A stretch of 64,000 nucleotides of DNA from Petrolisthes cinctipes (GCA_033782935.1 JAWQEG010001306.1:1-64000), one strand, 5' to 3'; shown: positions 34,741-49,700, counted from the stretch's first letter. Numbers and translations: made by a program. Notes: generated by a model from the letters alone, not told the origin.

Positions 34741-36496
34741 AGGTGCCCAAAGTTAGTATGTGTATGCATCTTCTACACCCGTTTATATCCCAAATTCAAC
34801 CTCAAAACCCACGAAAATTCGATATTTTTGGGTCCCAGATGCGATCTGTACATGCCTACTCAGTGCTAGAATGTTTTCAAAATATAGGCTCAAAACATGC
34901 TAAAAATCGATATTTTAAGTGTCCAAAGTCGATATGTGCATGCATTTTCTGTACCCGTTTATATCCCAAATTCAACCTCAAAACACCTGAAAATTCGATA
35001 TTTTTGGGTCCCAGAAGCAATCTGTACATGCCTACTCAGTGCTAGAATATTTTCAAAATATGGGCTCAAAACATGCTAAAAATCGATATTTTGAGTGTCC
35101 AAAGTCGATATGTGCATGCATCTTCTGTACCCGTTTATATCTCAAATTCAGGCTCAAAACACGAGAAAAAATCGGTATTTTTTGGTCCTAGAAGCAATCT
35201 GTACATGCCTACTCCTAGTTAGAATGTTTTCAAAATACAGGCCGAAAACATGCTGAAAATCGATATTTTAAGTGTCCAAAGTCAATATGTGCATGCATCT
35301 TCTGTACCCGTTTATATCCGAAATTCAGGGTCAAAACACCCGAAAATTCGATAATTTTGGGTCCCAGAATGATCTGTACATGCCTACTCAGATACAGGCC
35401 CAAAACATGCTCAAAATCGATATTTTAGGTGCCCAAAGTCAATATGTGAATGCATCTTCTGCACTCATTTATATCCCAAATTCAACCTCAAAACACCTGA
35501 AAAATCGATATTTTGGGGTCCCAGAAGCGATCTGTACATGCCTACTCAATGCTAGAATGTTTTCAAAATAAAGGCTTAAAACATGCTAAAAATCGATATT
35601 TTAAGTGTCCTAAGTCGATATGTGCTTTCATCTTCTGTACCCGTTTATATCTCAAATTCAGGCTAAAAACACCCGAAAATTAGGTATTTTTGGGTCCTAG
35701 AAGCGATCTGTATATGCCTACTCCTAGTTAAAATGTTTTCAAGATACAGACCCAAAACATGCTCAAAATCGATATTTTAGGTGCCCAAAAGTCAATATGT
35801 GCATGCATCTTCAGTACCCGTTTATATCTCAAATTCATGCTCACAACACCCGAAAATTCGATATTTTGGGGTCCCATAAGCGATCTGTACATGCCTACTC
35901 AGATACAGGCCCAAAACATGCTCAAAATCGATATTTTAGGTGCCCAAAGTCAATAAGTCTTCTGCTACCGTTTATATCCCAAATTTAACCTCAAAACAAC
36001 CGAAAATTCGATATTTTTGGGTTCCTGAAGCGATCTGTACATGCCTACTCTGTGTTAGAGTATTTTCAAAATACAGGCCCAAAACATGCTGAAAATCGAA
36101 ATTTTAGGTGCCTAAAGTCAATATGTGCATGTATCTTCTGTACCCGTTTATATCTCAAATTCAGGCTCAAAACACCCGAAAATTCGATATTTTGGGGTCC
36201 CAGAAGCGATCTGTACATGCCTACTCAGATACAGGCCCAAAACATGCTGAAAATCGATATTTTAGGTGCCCAAAGTCAATATGTGCATGCATCTTCTGTA
36301 CCCGTTTATATCTAAAATTAAGGCTCAAAACACCCGAAAATTCGATATTTTGGGGCCCCAGAAATGATCTGTACATGCCTACTCAGTGCTAGAATATTTT
36401 CAAAATATAGGCCCAAAACATGCTAAAAATCGATATTTTAAGTGCCCAAAGTCGATATCTTAAATTCAGGCACAAAACACCCGAAAATTCGATATT

Positions 36497-39400
36497 TTGG
36501 GGTCCTTGAAGCGATATGTACATGCCTACTTCGTGTTAGAGTATTTTCAAAATACAGGCCCAAAACATACTAAAAATCGATCTTTTTGGTGCCCAAAAGT
36601 CGATATGTGCATGTATTTTCTGTACCTGTTTATATCTCAAATTCAGGCTCAAAACACCCGAAAATTCGATATTTTGGGGTCCCAGAAGCGATCTGTATAT
36701 GCCTACTCCGTGTTAGAGTATTTTCAAAATACAGGCCCAAAATATACTGAAAATCGCTCTTATTGGTGCCCAAAAGTCGATATGTGCATGTATCTTTTGT
36801 ACCTGTTTATATCTCAAATTCAGGCTCAAAACACCCGAAAATTCGATATTTTGGGGTCCTAGAAGCGATCTGTACATGCCTACTCAGATACAGGCCCAAA
36901 ACATGCTCAAAATCGATATTTTAGGTGCCCAAAGTCAATATGTGTATGCATCTTCTGAACCCGTTTATATCCCAAATTCAACCTCAAAACACCTGAAAAA
37001 TTGATATTTTTGGGTCCCAGAAGCGATCTGTACATGCCTACTCAATGCTAGAATGTTTTTAAAATATAGGCTCAAAACATGCAAAAAATCGATATTTTAA
37101 GTGTCCAAAGTCGATATGTGCATTCATCTTCTGTACCCGTTTATATCTCAAATTCAGGCTAAAAACACCCGAAAATTCGGAAATTTTGGGTCTTAAAGCG
37201 ATCTGTACATGCCTACTCCTAGTTAGAATGTTTTCAAGATATAGGCCCAAAACATGCTCAAAATCGATATTTTAGGTGCCCAAAAGTCGATATGTGCATG
37301 CATCTTCAGTACCCGTTTATATCTCAAATTCAGACTCAAAATACCCGAAAATTCGATATTTTGGGTTCCAAGAAGCGATCTGTACATTCCTACTCCGGGT
37401 TAGAGTATTTTCAAAATATAGGCCCAAAACATGCTGAAAATCGATATTTTAGGTGCCCAAAGTCGATATGTGCATGCATCTTCTGTACCCGATTATATCT
37501 CAAATTCATTCTCAAAACACCCAAAAATTCGATATTTTGGGGTCCCAGAAGTGATCTGTACATGCCTACTCAGATATAGGCCCAAAACATGCTCAAAATC
37601 GATATTTTAGGTGCCCAAAAGTTGATATGTGTATGCATCTTCAGTACCTGCTTATATCTCAAATTCAGGCTCAAAACACCCGAAAACTTGATATTTTGGG
37701 GGCCAAGAAGCGATCTGTACAACTCCGTGTTAGAGTATTTTCAAAAAATAGGCCCAAAACATGCTGAAATTCGATATTTTAGGTGCCTAGAGTCAATATG
37801 TGCATGCATCTTCTGTACCCGTTTTTATCTCAAATTTAGGCTCAAAACACCCGAAAATTCGATATTTTTGGGCCCCAGAAATGATCTGTACATGCCTACT
37901 CAGTGCTTGAATATTTTCAAAATGTAGGCCCAAAACATGCTAAAAATCGATATTATAAGTGCCCAAAGTCGATATCTTAAATTCAGGCACAAAACACCCG
38001 AAAATTCGATATTTTGGGGTCCCTGAAGCGATCTGTAGATGCCTACTCCGTGTTAGAGTATTTTCAAAATACAGGCCCAAAACATACTGAAAATCGATCT
38101 TTTTGGTGCCCAAAAGTCGATATGTGCATGTATCTTCTGTACCTGTTTATATCTCAAATTCAGGCTCAAAACACCGGAAAATTCGATATTTTGGGGTCCC
38201 CGAAGTGATCTGTACATGCCTACTCAGATACAAGCCCAAAACATGCTCAAAATCGATATTTCAGGTGCCCAAAGTCAATATGTGTATACATCTTCTGCAC
38301 CCGTTTATATCCCAAATTCAACCTCAAAACACCTGAAAAATCGATATTTTTGGGTCCCAGAAGCGATCTGTACATGCCTATTAAATGCTAGAATGTTTTC
38401 AAAATATAGGCTCAAAATATGCTAACAATCGATATTTTAAGTGTCCAAAGTCGATATGTGCATGCATCTTCTGTACCCGTTTATATCTCAAATTAAGGCT
38501 AAAAACACCCGAAAATTCGGTATTTTTGGGTCCTATAAGCGATCTTTACATGCCTACTCCTAGTTAGAATGTTTTCAAGATACAGGCCCAAAACATGCTC
38601 AAAATCGATATTTTAGGTGCCCAAAAGTCGATATGTGCATGCATCTTCAGTACCCGTTTATATCTCAAATTCAGGCACAAAACACCCGAAAATTCGATAT
38701 TTTGGGGTCCCAGAAGCGATCTGTACATGCCTACTCCGTGTTAGAGTATTTTCAAAATACAGGCCCAAAACATGCTCAAAATCGATATTTTAGGTGCCCA
38801 AAAGTCGATATGTGCATGCATCTTCAGTACCCGTTTATATCTCAAATTCAGGCTCAAAACACCTGAAAAATCGATATTTCTGGGTCCCAGAAGCGATCTG
38901 TACATGCATACTCAGTGCTAGAATATTTTTAAAATATAGGCCGAAAACATGCGAAAAATCGATATTTTAGGTGCCGAAAGTCAATATCTCAAATTCAGGC
39001 ACAAAACACCCGAAAATTCGATATTTTGGGGTCCCAGAAGCGATCTGTTCATGCCTACTCCGTGTTAGAGTATTTTCAAGATACAGGCCCAAAGCATAAA
39101 GAAAATCGATCTTTTAGGTGCCCAAAAGTCGATATGTGCTTGCATCTTCTGTACCCGTTTATATCTCAAATTCAGGCTTACAACACCCGAAAATTCAATA
39201 TTTTGGAGTCCCAGAAGCGATCTGTACATGCCTACTCAGATACAGGCCCAAAACATGATGAAAATCGATTTTTTAGGTGCCCAAAGTTAGTATGTGTATG
39301 CATCTTCTACACCCGTTTATATCCCAAATTCAACCTCAAAACCCACGAAAATTCGATATTTTTGGGTCCCAGATGCGATCTGTACATGCCTACTCAGTGC

Positions 39401-40640
39401 TAGAATGTTTTCAAAATATAGGCTCAAAACATGCTAAAAATCGATATTTTAAGTGTCCAAAGTCGATATGTGCATGCATTTTCTGTACCCGTTTATATCC
39501 CAAATTCAACCTCAAAACACCTGAAAATTCGATATTTTTGGGTCCCAGAAGCAATCTGTACATGCCTACTCAGTGCTAGAATATTTTCAAAATATGGGCT
39601 CAAAACATGCTAAAAATCGATATTTTGAGTGTCCAAAGTCGATATGTGCATGCATCTTCTGTACCCGTTTATATCTCAAATTCAAGCTCAAAACACGAGA
39701 AAAAATCGGTATTTTTTGGTCCTAGAAGCAATCTGTACATGCCTACTCCTAGTTAGAATGTTTTCAAAATACAGGCCGAAAACATGCTGAAAATCGATAT
39801 TTTAAGTGTCCAAAGTCAATATGTGCATGCATCTTCTGTACCCGTTTATATCCGAAATTCAGGGTCAAAACACCCGAAAATTCGATAATTTTGGGTCCCA
39901 GAATGATCTGTACATGCCTACTCAGATACAGGCCCAAAACATGCTCAAAATCGATATTTTAGGTGCTCAAAGTCAATATGTGAATGCATCTTCTGCACTC
40001 ATTTATATCCCAAATTCAACCTCAAAACACCTGAAAAATCGATATTTTGGGGTCCCAGAAGCGATCTGTACATGCCTACTCAATGCTAGAATGTTTTCAA
40101 AATAAAGGCTTAAAACATGCTAAAAATCGATATTTTAAGTGTCCTAAGTCGATATGTGCTTTCATCTTCTGTACCCGTTTATATCTCAAATTCAGGCTAA
40201 AAACACCCGAAAATTAGGTATTTTTGGGTCCTAGAAGCGATCTGTATATGCCTACTCCTAGTTAAAATGTTTTCAAGATACAGACCCAAAACATGCTCAA
40301 AATCGATATTTTAGGTGCCCAAAAGTCGATATGTGCATGCATCTTCACTACCCGTTTATATCTCAAATTCATGCTCACAACACCCGAAAATTCGATATTT
40401 TGGGGTCCCATAAGCGATCTGTACATGCCTACTCAGATACAGGCCCAAAACATGCTCAAAATCGATATTTTAGGTGCCCAAAGTCAATAAGTCTTCTGCT
40501 ACCGTTTATATCCCAAATTTAACCTCAAAACAACCGAAAATTCGATATTTTTGGGTTCCTGAAGCGATCTGTACATGCTTACTCTGTGTTAGAGTATTTT
40601 CAAAATACAGGCCCAAAACATGCTGAAAATCGAAATTTTA
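36497..40640. repeat. Higher-order repeat A, copy 3
   Basis: Follows the copy 1 order with one inner block (37261-39276). It lacks one 158-bp monomer near 37572 compared with the other copies. Similarity to copies 1 and 2 fades after about 40.6 kb. Confidence 0.8.
37261..39276. repeat. Inner block 6
   Basis: The distance between two internal landmarks is 722 bp against 880 bp elsewhere, which is the loss of exactly one 158-bp monomer. Otherwise it matches block 1 without the extra monomer. Confidence 0.8.
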
Positions 40641-41159
40641 GGTGCCTAAAGTCAATATGTGCATGTATATTCTGTACCCGTTTATATCTCAAATTCAGGC
40701 TCAAAACACCCGAAAATTCGATATTTTGGGGTCCCAGAAGCGATCTGTACATGTCTATTCAGATACAGGCCCAAAAGATGCTGAAAATCGATATTTTAGG
40801 TGCCCAAAGTCAATAAGTGTATGCATCTTCTGCACCAGTTTATATCCCAAATTCAACCTCAAAACACCCGAAAATGCGATATTTTTGGGTCCCAGAAGTG
40901 ATCTGTACATTCCTACTCAGTGCTAGAATGTTTTCAAAATATAGGCTCAAAACATGCTAAAAATCAATATTTTAAGTGTCCAAAGTCGATATGTGCATGC
41001 ATCTTCTGTACCCGTTTATATCTCAAATTCAGGCTCAAAATACCCGAAAATTTGATATTTGTGGGCCCAAGAAGCGATCTGTACTTGCCTACTCCGTGAT
41101 AGAGTATTTTCAAAATTCAGGCCCAAAACATGCTGAAGATCGATATTTTAGGAGCCCAA

Positions 41160-43820
41160 AGTCAATATGTGCATGCATATTCTGTACCCGTTTATATCTC
41201 AAATTCAGGCTCAAAACACCCGAAAATTCGATATTTTGGGGTCACATAAGCGATCTGTACATGCCTACTCAGTGCTAGAATATTTTCAAAATATAGGCCC
41301 AAAACATGCTAAAAATCAATATTTTAAGTGCTAAAAGTCGATATCTCAAATTCAGGCACAAAACACCCGAAAATTCGATATTTTGGGGTCCCAGAAGTGA
41401 TCTGTACATGCCTACTCCGTGTTAGAGTATTTTCAAAATACAGGCCCAAAACATACTGAAAATCGATCTCTTAGGTGACCAATAGTCGATATGTGCATGC
41501 ATCTTCTGTACCCGTTTATATCTCAAATTCAGGCTCAAAACACCCGAAAATTCGATTTTTTGGGGTCCCAGATGCGATCTGTGCATCCCTACTCAGATAC
41601 AGGCCCAAAACATGCTGAAAATTGATATTTTAGGTGCCTAAAGTCAATATGTGTATGCATCTTCTACTCTCGTTTATATCACAAATTCAGGGTCAAAACA
41701 CCCGAAAATTCGATATTTTTGGGTCCCAGAAGTGATCTGTATATGCCTAGTCAGTGCTAGAATGTTTTCAAAATATAGGCTCAAAACATACTAAAAATCG
41801 ATATTTTAAGTGTCTAAAGTCGATATGTGCATTCATCTTCTGTACCCGTTTATATCTCAAATTCAGGCTTAAAACACCCGAAAATTCGGTATTTTTGGGT
41901 CCTAGAAGCGATCTGTACATGCCTACTCTTAGTTAGAATGTTTTCAAGATACAGACCCAAAACATGCTCAAAATCGATATTTTAGGTGCCCAAAAGTCGA
42001 TATGTGCATGCATCTTCAGTACCCGTTTATATCTCAAATTCAGGCTCAAAACACCCGAAAATTTGATATTTTGGGGTCCCAGATGCGATCTATACATCCC
42101 TACTCAGATACAGGCTCAAAACATGCTGAAAATTGATATTTTAGGTGCCCAAAGTCAATATGTGTATGCATCTTCTGCACTCGTTTATATCCCAAATTCA
42201 GGGTCAAAACACCCGAAAATTCGATGTTTTGGGGACCTAGAAGCGATCTGTACATGCCTAGTCAGTGCTAGAATGTTTTCAAAATATAGGCTAAAAACAT
42301 ACTAAAATCGATATTTTAAGTGTTCAAAGTCCATATGTGCATGCATTTTCTGTACCCGTTTATATCTCAAATTTAGGCTCAAAACACTCGAAAATTCGGT
42401 ATTTTTGGGTCCTAGAAGCGATCTGTACATGCCTACTCCTAGTTAAAATGTTTTCAAGATACAGACCCAAAACATGCTAAAAATCAATATTTTAAGTGTC
42501 CAAAGTCAATATGTGCATGCATATTCTGTACCCGTTTATATCTCAAATTCAGGCTCAAAACACCCGAAAATTCGATATTTTGGGGTCACATAAGCGATCT
42601 GTACATGCCTACTCAGTGCTAGAATATTTTCAAAATGTAGGCCCAAAACATGCTAAAAATCAATATTTTAGGTGCTAAAAGTCGATATCTCAAATTCAGG
42701 CACAAAACACCCGAAAATTCGATATTTTGGGGTCCCAGAAGTGATCTGTACATGCCTACTCCGTGTTAGAGTATTTTCAAAATACAGGCCCAAAACATAC
42801 TGAAAATCGATCTCTTAGGTGCCCAATAGTCGATATGTGCATGCATCTTCTGTACCCGTTTATATCTCAAATTCAGGCTCAAAACACCCGAAAATTCGAT
42901 TTTTTGGGGTCCCAGATGCGATCTGTACATCCCTACTCAGATACAGGCCCAAAACATGCTGAAAATTGATATTTTAGGTGCCTAAAGTCAATATGTGTAT
43001 GCATCTTCTACTCTCGTTTATATCACAAATTCAGGGTCAAAACACCCGAAAATTCGATATTTTTGGGTCCCAGAAGTGATCTGTATATGCCTAGTCAGTG
43101 CTAGAATGTTTTCAAAATATAGGCTCAAAACATACTAAAAATCGATATTTTAAGTGTCTAAAGTCGATATGTGCATTCATCTTCTGTACCCGTTTATATC
43201 TCAAATTCAGGCTTAAAACACCCGAAAATTCGGTATTTTTGGGTCCTAGAAGCGATCTGTACATGCCTACTCTTAGTTAGAATGTTTTCAAGATACAAAC
43301 CCAAAACATGCTCAAAATCGATATTTTAGGTGCCCAAAAGTCGATATGTGCATGCATCTTCAGTACCCGTTTATATCTCAAATTCAGGCTCAAAACACCC
43401 GAAAATTTGATATTTTGGGGTCCCAGATGCGATCTGTACATCCCTACTCAGATACAGGCTCAAAACATGCTGAAAATTGATATTTTAGGTGCCCAAAGTC
43501 AATATGTGTATGCATCTTCTGCACTCGTTTATATCCCAAATTCAGGCTCAAAACACCCGAAAATTCGATGTTTTGGGGACCTAGAAGCGATCTGTACATG
43601 CCTAGTCAGTGCTAGAATGTTTTCAAAATATAGGCTAAAAACATACTAAAATCGATATTTTAAGTGTTCAAAGTCCATATGTGCATGCATTTTCTGTACC
43701 CGTTTATATCTCAAATTTAGGCTCAAAACACTCGAAAATTCGGTATTTTTGGGTCCTAGAAGCGATCTGTACATGCCTACTCCTAGTTAAAATGTTTTCA
43801 AGATACAGACCCAAAACATG
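41160..43820. repeat. Tandem duplication with 1,344-bp period
   Basis: Landmarks at 41754 and 41964 recur at 43098 and 43308. About 1.3 kb is nearly identical, including GTCACATAAGCGATCTG and the rare CGATCTCTTAGGTG variant. This lies between the two higher-order domains. Confidence 0.8.
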
Positions 43821-46374
43821 CTCAAAATCGATATTTTAGGTGCCCAAAAGTCGATATGTGCATGCATCTTCAGTACCCGTTTATATCTCAAATTCAGGCT
43901 CACAACACCCGAAAATTCGATATTTTGGGGTCCCATAAGCGATCTGTACATGCCTACTCAGATACAGGCCAAAACATGCTGAAAATCGATATTTTAGGTG
44001 CCCAAAGTCAATAAGTCTTCTGCTCCCGTTTATATCCCAAATTCAACCTTAAAACACCCGAAAATTCGATATTTTTGGGTTCCAGAAGCGATCTGTACAT
44101 GCCTACTCAGTGTTAGAGTATTTTCAAAATACAGGCCCAAAACATGCTGAAAATCGATATTTTAGATGCCCAAAGTCAATATGTGCATGTATCTTCTGTA
44201 CCCGTTTATATTTCAAATTCAGGCTCAAAACACCCGAAAATTCAATATTTTGGGGTCCCAGAAGCAATCTGTACATGCCTACTCAGTGCTAGAATATTTT
44301 CAAAATATAGGCTAAAAACATGCTAAAAATCTATATTTTAGGTGCCAAAAAGTCGATATCTCAAATTAAGGCCCAAAACACCCGAAAATTCGATATTTAG
44401 GGGTCCCAGAAGCGATCTGTACATGCCTACTCCGTGTTAGAGTAATTTCAAAATACAGGCCAAAAACATACTGAAAATCGATCTTTTAGGTGCCCAAAAG
44501 TCGATATGTGCATGCATCTTCTGTACACGTTTATATCTCAAATTCTGGCCCTAAATACCCGAAAATTCGATATTTTAGGGTCCCAGAAGCGATCTGTACA
44601 TGCCTACTCCGTGTTAGAGTATTTTCAAAATTCAGGCCCAAAACATGCTGAAAATCGATATTTTTGGTGCCCAAAGTCAATATGTGTATGCATTTTCTAT
44701 ACTCGTTTATATCTCAAATTCAGGCTCAACACACCCGAAAATTCGATATTTTGGGGTCCCAGAAGCGATCTGTACATGCCTACTCAATGCTAGAATATTT
44801 TCAAAATATAGGCTCAAAACATGCTAAAAATCGATATTTTAGGTGCGTAAAGGCGAGATCTCAAATTCAGGCACAAAACACCCGAAAATTCGATATTTTG
44901 GGGTCCCAGAAGCGATCTGTACATGCCTACTCCGTGTTAGAGTATTTTCAAAATACAGGCCCAAAACATGCTCAAAATCGATGTTTTAGGTGCCAAAAAG
45001 TCGATATGTGCATGCATCTTTAATACCCGTTTCTATCTCAAATTCAGGCTCAAAACACCCGAAAATTCAATATTTTGGGGTCCCAGAAGCGATCTGTACA
45101 TGCCTACTCAGTGCTAAAATATTTTCAAAATATAGGCTCAAAACATGCTAAAAATCGATATTTTTAGGTGCGTAAAGGCGATATCTCAAATTCAGGCCCA
45201 AAACACCCGAAAATTCGATATTTAGGGGTCCCAGAAGCGATCTGTATATGCCTACTCCTTGTTAGAGTATTTTCAAAATACTGGCCAAAAACATACTAAA
45301 AATCGATCTTTTAGGTGTCTAAAAGTCGATATGTGCATGCATCTTCTGAACCCGTTTATATCTCAAATTCTGGCCCTAAACACCCGAAAATTCGATATTT
45401 TGGGGTCCCAGAAGCTATCTGTACATGCCTACTCCGTGTTAGAGTATTTTCAAATTACAGGCACAAAACATGCTCAAAATCGATGTTTTAGGTGCCAAAA
45501 AGTCGATATGTGCATGCATCTTTAATACCCGTTTCTATCTCAAAATCAGGCTCAAAACACCCGAAAATTCGATATTTAGAGGTCCCAGAAGCGATCTGTA
45601 CATGCCTACTCAGTGCTAAAATATTTTCAAAATATAGGCTCAAAACATGCTAAAAATCGATAATTTTAGGTGCGTAAAGGCCAGATCTCAAATTCAGGCC
45701 CAAAACACCCGAAAATTCGATATTTAGGGGTCCCAGAAGCGATCTGTATATGCCTACTCCTTGTTAGAGTATTTTCAAAATACTGGCCAAAAACATACTA
45801 AAAATCGATCTTTTAGGTGTCCAAAAGTCGATATGTGCATGCATCTTCTGTACCCGTTTATATCTCAAATATAACCGTTTATATCTCAAATTCATGCTCA
45901 AAACACCCGAAAATTCGATATTTTGGGGTCCCAGAATTGATCTGTACATGCCTACTCCGTGTTAGAGTATTTTCAAAATACAGGCCCAAAACATGCTGAA
46001 AATCGATATTTTAGATGCCCAAAGTCAATATGTTCATGTATCTTCTGTACCCGTTTATATCTCAAATTCAGGCTCAGAACACCCGAAAATTCAATATTTT
46101 GGGGTCCCAGAAGCAATCTGTACATGCCTACTCAGTGCTAGAATATTTTCAAAATATAGGCTAAAAACATGCTAAAAATCGATATTTTAAGTGCCAAAAA
46201 GTCGATATCTCAAATTCAGTCTCAAAACACCCGAAAATTCGATATTTAGGGGTCCCAGAAGCGATCTGTACATGCCTACTCCTAGTTAGAGTATTTTCAA
46301 AATACAGGCCAAAAACATACTGAAAATCGATCTTTTAGGTGCCCAAAAGTCGATATGTGCATGCATCTTCTGTA

Positions 46375-46707
46375 ACCTTCTGGCTAGCACAGTGCTAGAG
46401 TCTGCGGCTGCAATCCTGCGGCCCAGCGTTCGATCCTTGCTCGGGACACGATAAAAATCTTTCACTGATGCCAGAGGTTACCACCCCTGTGAGCAGGGGG
46501 TCGGGGGTTTGAGTCAGCTGTCTGAGGTCTTCCTGCTTACGCAGCCATAGCTGAAGCTGACTCGGGTCTCACGTGGGTGGAGAGGTCTTTGGGCCACTCA
46601 TCATCCTTGTGATGCGTGCTATAGTTGTGTTTCATACACATAGTGTGTGATACACTCTGTCCCATTGACTGCCACTCATTGGCGGACCTTTAACCTTTAA
46701 CCTTTAA
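46375..46707 (+). mobile_element. tRNA-derived SINE inserted in the satellite
   Basis: This 333-bp insert has no satellite similarity. Its head resembles a tRNA: A-box-like TGGCTAGCACAGTGCTAGAG (46381-46400) and B-box GCGTTCGATCC (46426-46436), the usual internal RNA polymerase III promoter. A tRNA-unrelated body follows, ending in three CCTTTAA units. The paralogous site at 51260/51261 is uninterrupted (TCTGTA joined to CCCGTTTAT), which fixes both ends; no target duplication is evident. It cannot move without a partner LINE, and its tail does not match the LINE tails in this window. Confidence 0.82.
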
Positions 46708-49700
46708 CCCGTTTATATCTCAAATTCTGGCCCTAAACAGCCGAAAATTCGATATTTTGGGGTCCCAGAAGCGATCTGTACATGACTACTCCGTGTTAGA
46801 GAATTTTCAAAATTCAGGCCCAAAACATGCTGAAAATCGATATTTTTGGTGCCCAAAGTCAATATGTGTATGCATCTTCTGTACTCGTCTATATCTCAAA
46901 TTCAGGCTCAAAACACCCGAAAATTCGATATTTTGGGGTCCCAGAAGCGATCTGTACATGCCTACTCAGTGCTAGAATATTTTCAAAATATTGGCTCAAA
47001 ACATGCTAAAAATCGATATTTTAGGTGCGTAAAGGCGATATCTCAATTTCAGGCCCAAAACACCCGAAAATTCGATATTTTGGGGTCCCAGAAGCGATCT
47101 GTACATGCCTACTCAGTGCTAGAATATTTTCAAAATATAGGCTAAAAACATGCTAAAAATCGATATTTTAGGTTCGTTAAGGCGATATCTCAAATTCAGG
47201 CCCAAAACACCCGAAAATTCGATATTTTGGGGTCCCAGAAGCGATCTGTAGAAGCCTACTCAGTGCTAGAATGTTTTCAAAATATAGGCTCAAAACATGC
47301 TCAAAATCAATATTTTAGGTGCCCAAAAGTGGATATGTGCATTCATCTTCAGTACCCGTTTATATCTTAAATTCTGGCCCTAAACACCCGAAAATTCGAT
47401 CTTTTGGGGTCCCAGAAGCGATCTGTACATGCCTACTCAGTGCTAGAATGTTTTCAAAACATAGGCTCAAAACATGCTCAAAATCAATATTTTAGGTGCC
47501 CAAAAGTCGATATGTGCATGCATCTTCTGTACCTGTTTATATCTCAAATTCTGGCCCTAAACACCCGAAAATTCGATATTTTGGGGTCCCAGAAGCGATC
47601 TGTACATGCCTACTCAGTGCTAGAATGTTTTCAAAATATAGGCTCAAAACATGCTCAAAATCGATATTTTAGGTGCCCAAAAGTCGATATGATCATGTAT
47701 CTTCTGTACTCGTTTATATCTCAAATTCAAGCTCAAAACACCCGAAAATTCGATATTTTGGGGTCCCAGAAGCGATCTGTACATGCCTACTCAGTGCTAG
47801 AATATTTTCAAAATATAGGCTAAAAACATGCTAAAAATCGATATTTTAAGTTCGTTAAGGCGATATCTCAAATTCAGGCCCAAAACACCCGAAAATTCGA
47901 TATTTTGGGGTCCCAGAAGCGATCTGTAGAAGCCTACTCCGTGTTAGAATATTTTCAAAATACAGACCCAAAACATGCTCAAAATCGATATTTTAGGTGC
48001 CCAAAAGTCGATATGTGCATTCATCTTCAGTACCCGTTTATATCTTAAATTCTGGCCCTAAACACCCGGAAAATTCAATATTTTGGGGTCCCAGAAGCGA
48101 TCTGTACATGCCTACTCAGTGCTAGAATGTTTTCAAAATATAGGTTCAAAACATGCTCAAAATCGATATTTTAGGTGCCCAAAAGTCGATATGTGCATGT
48201 ATCTTCTGTACCGGTTTATATCTCCAATTCAGGCTCAAAACACCCGAAAATTCAATATTTTGGGATCCCAGAAGCAATCTGTACATGCCTACTCAGTGCT
48301 AGTATTTTTTTTAAAATATAGGCTAAAAACATGCTAAAAATCGATATTTTAGGTGCCAAAAAGTGGATATCTCAAATTAAGGCCCAAAACTCCCGAAAAT
48401 TCAATATTTAGGGGTCCCAGATGCGATCTGTACATGCCTACTCCGTGTTAGAGTATTTTCAAAATACAGGCCCAAAACATGCTCAAAATCGATGTTTTAG
48501 GTGCCAAAAAGTCGATATGTGCATGCATCTTCAATACCCGTTTATATCTCAAATTCATTCTCAAAACACCCAAAAATTCGATATTTTATGGTCCCAGAAG
48601 CGATCTGTACATGCCTACTCAGTGTTAGAGTATTTTCAAAATACAGGCCCAAAACATGCTGAAAATCGATATTTTAGATGCCCAAAGTCAATATGTGCAT
48701 GTATCTTCTGTACCCGTTTATATTTCAAATTCAGGCTCAAAACACCCGAAAATTCAATATTTTGGGGTCCCAGAAGCAATCTGTACATGCCTACTCAGTG
48801 CTAGAATATTTTCAAAATATAGGCTAAAAACATGCTAAAAATCGATATTTTAGGTGCCAAAAAGTCGATATCTCAAATTAAGGCCCAAAACACCCGAAAA
48901 TTCGATATTTAGGGGTCCCAGAAGCGATCTGTACATGCCTACTCCCTGTTAGAGTAATTTCAAAATACAGGCCAAAAACATATTGAAAATCGATCTTTTA
49001 GGTGCCCAAAAGTCGATATGTGCATGCATCTTCTGTACACGTTTATATCTCAAATTCTGGCCCTAAAAACCCGAAAATTCGATATTTTAGGGTCCCAGAA
49101 GCGATCTGTACATGCCTACTCCATGTTAGAGTATTTTCAAAATTCAGGCCCAAAACATGCTGAAAATCGATATTTTTGGTGCCCAAAGTCAATATGTGTA
49201 TGCATTTTCTATACTCGTTTATATCTCAAATTCAGGCTCAACACACCCGAAAATTCGATATTTTGGGGTCCCAGAAGCGATCTGTACATGCCTACTCAAT
49301 GCTAGAATATTTTCAAAATATAGGCTCAAAACATGCTAAAAATCGATATTTTAGGTGCGTAAAGGCGAGATCTCAAATTCAGGCACAAAACACCAGAAAA
49401 TTCGATATTTTGGGGTCCCAGAAGCGATCTGTACATGCCTACTCCGTGTTAGAGTATTTTCAAAATACAGGCCCAAAACATGCTCAAAATCGATGTTTTA
49501 GGTGCCAAAAAGTCGATATGTGCATGCATCTTTAATACCCGTTTCTATCTCAAATTCAGGCTCAAAACACCCGAAAATTCGATATTTAGGGGTCCCAGAA
49601 GCGATCTGTACATGCCTACTCAGTGCTAAAATATTTTCAAAATATAGGCTCAAAACATGCTAAAAATCGATATTTTTAGGTGCGTAAAGGCGATATCTCA

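Larger units (their letters stand above)
24624..36496. repeat. Higher-order repeat A, copy 2, expanded to 11,873 bp
   Basis: Begins and ends as copy 1 does but contains four inner blocks instead of one. The excess is explained by added units of 2,510, 2,160 and 2,510 bp minus one 176-bp monomer. Confidence 0.85.

Noticed and set aside
20318..37250. A 63-residue minus-strand frame repeated five times
   Set aside because: It is the reverse complement of one satellite monomer pair and recurs only because the higher-order repeat does.
46375..46450. A functional tRNA gene
   Set aside because: The A and B boxes are present, but the acceptor stem does not close and a long unrelated body with a CCTTTAA tail follows, as in a SINE.
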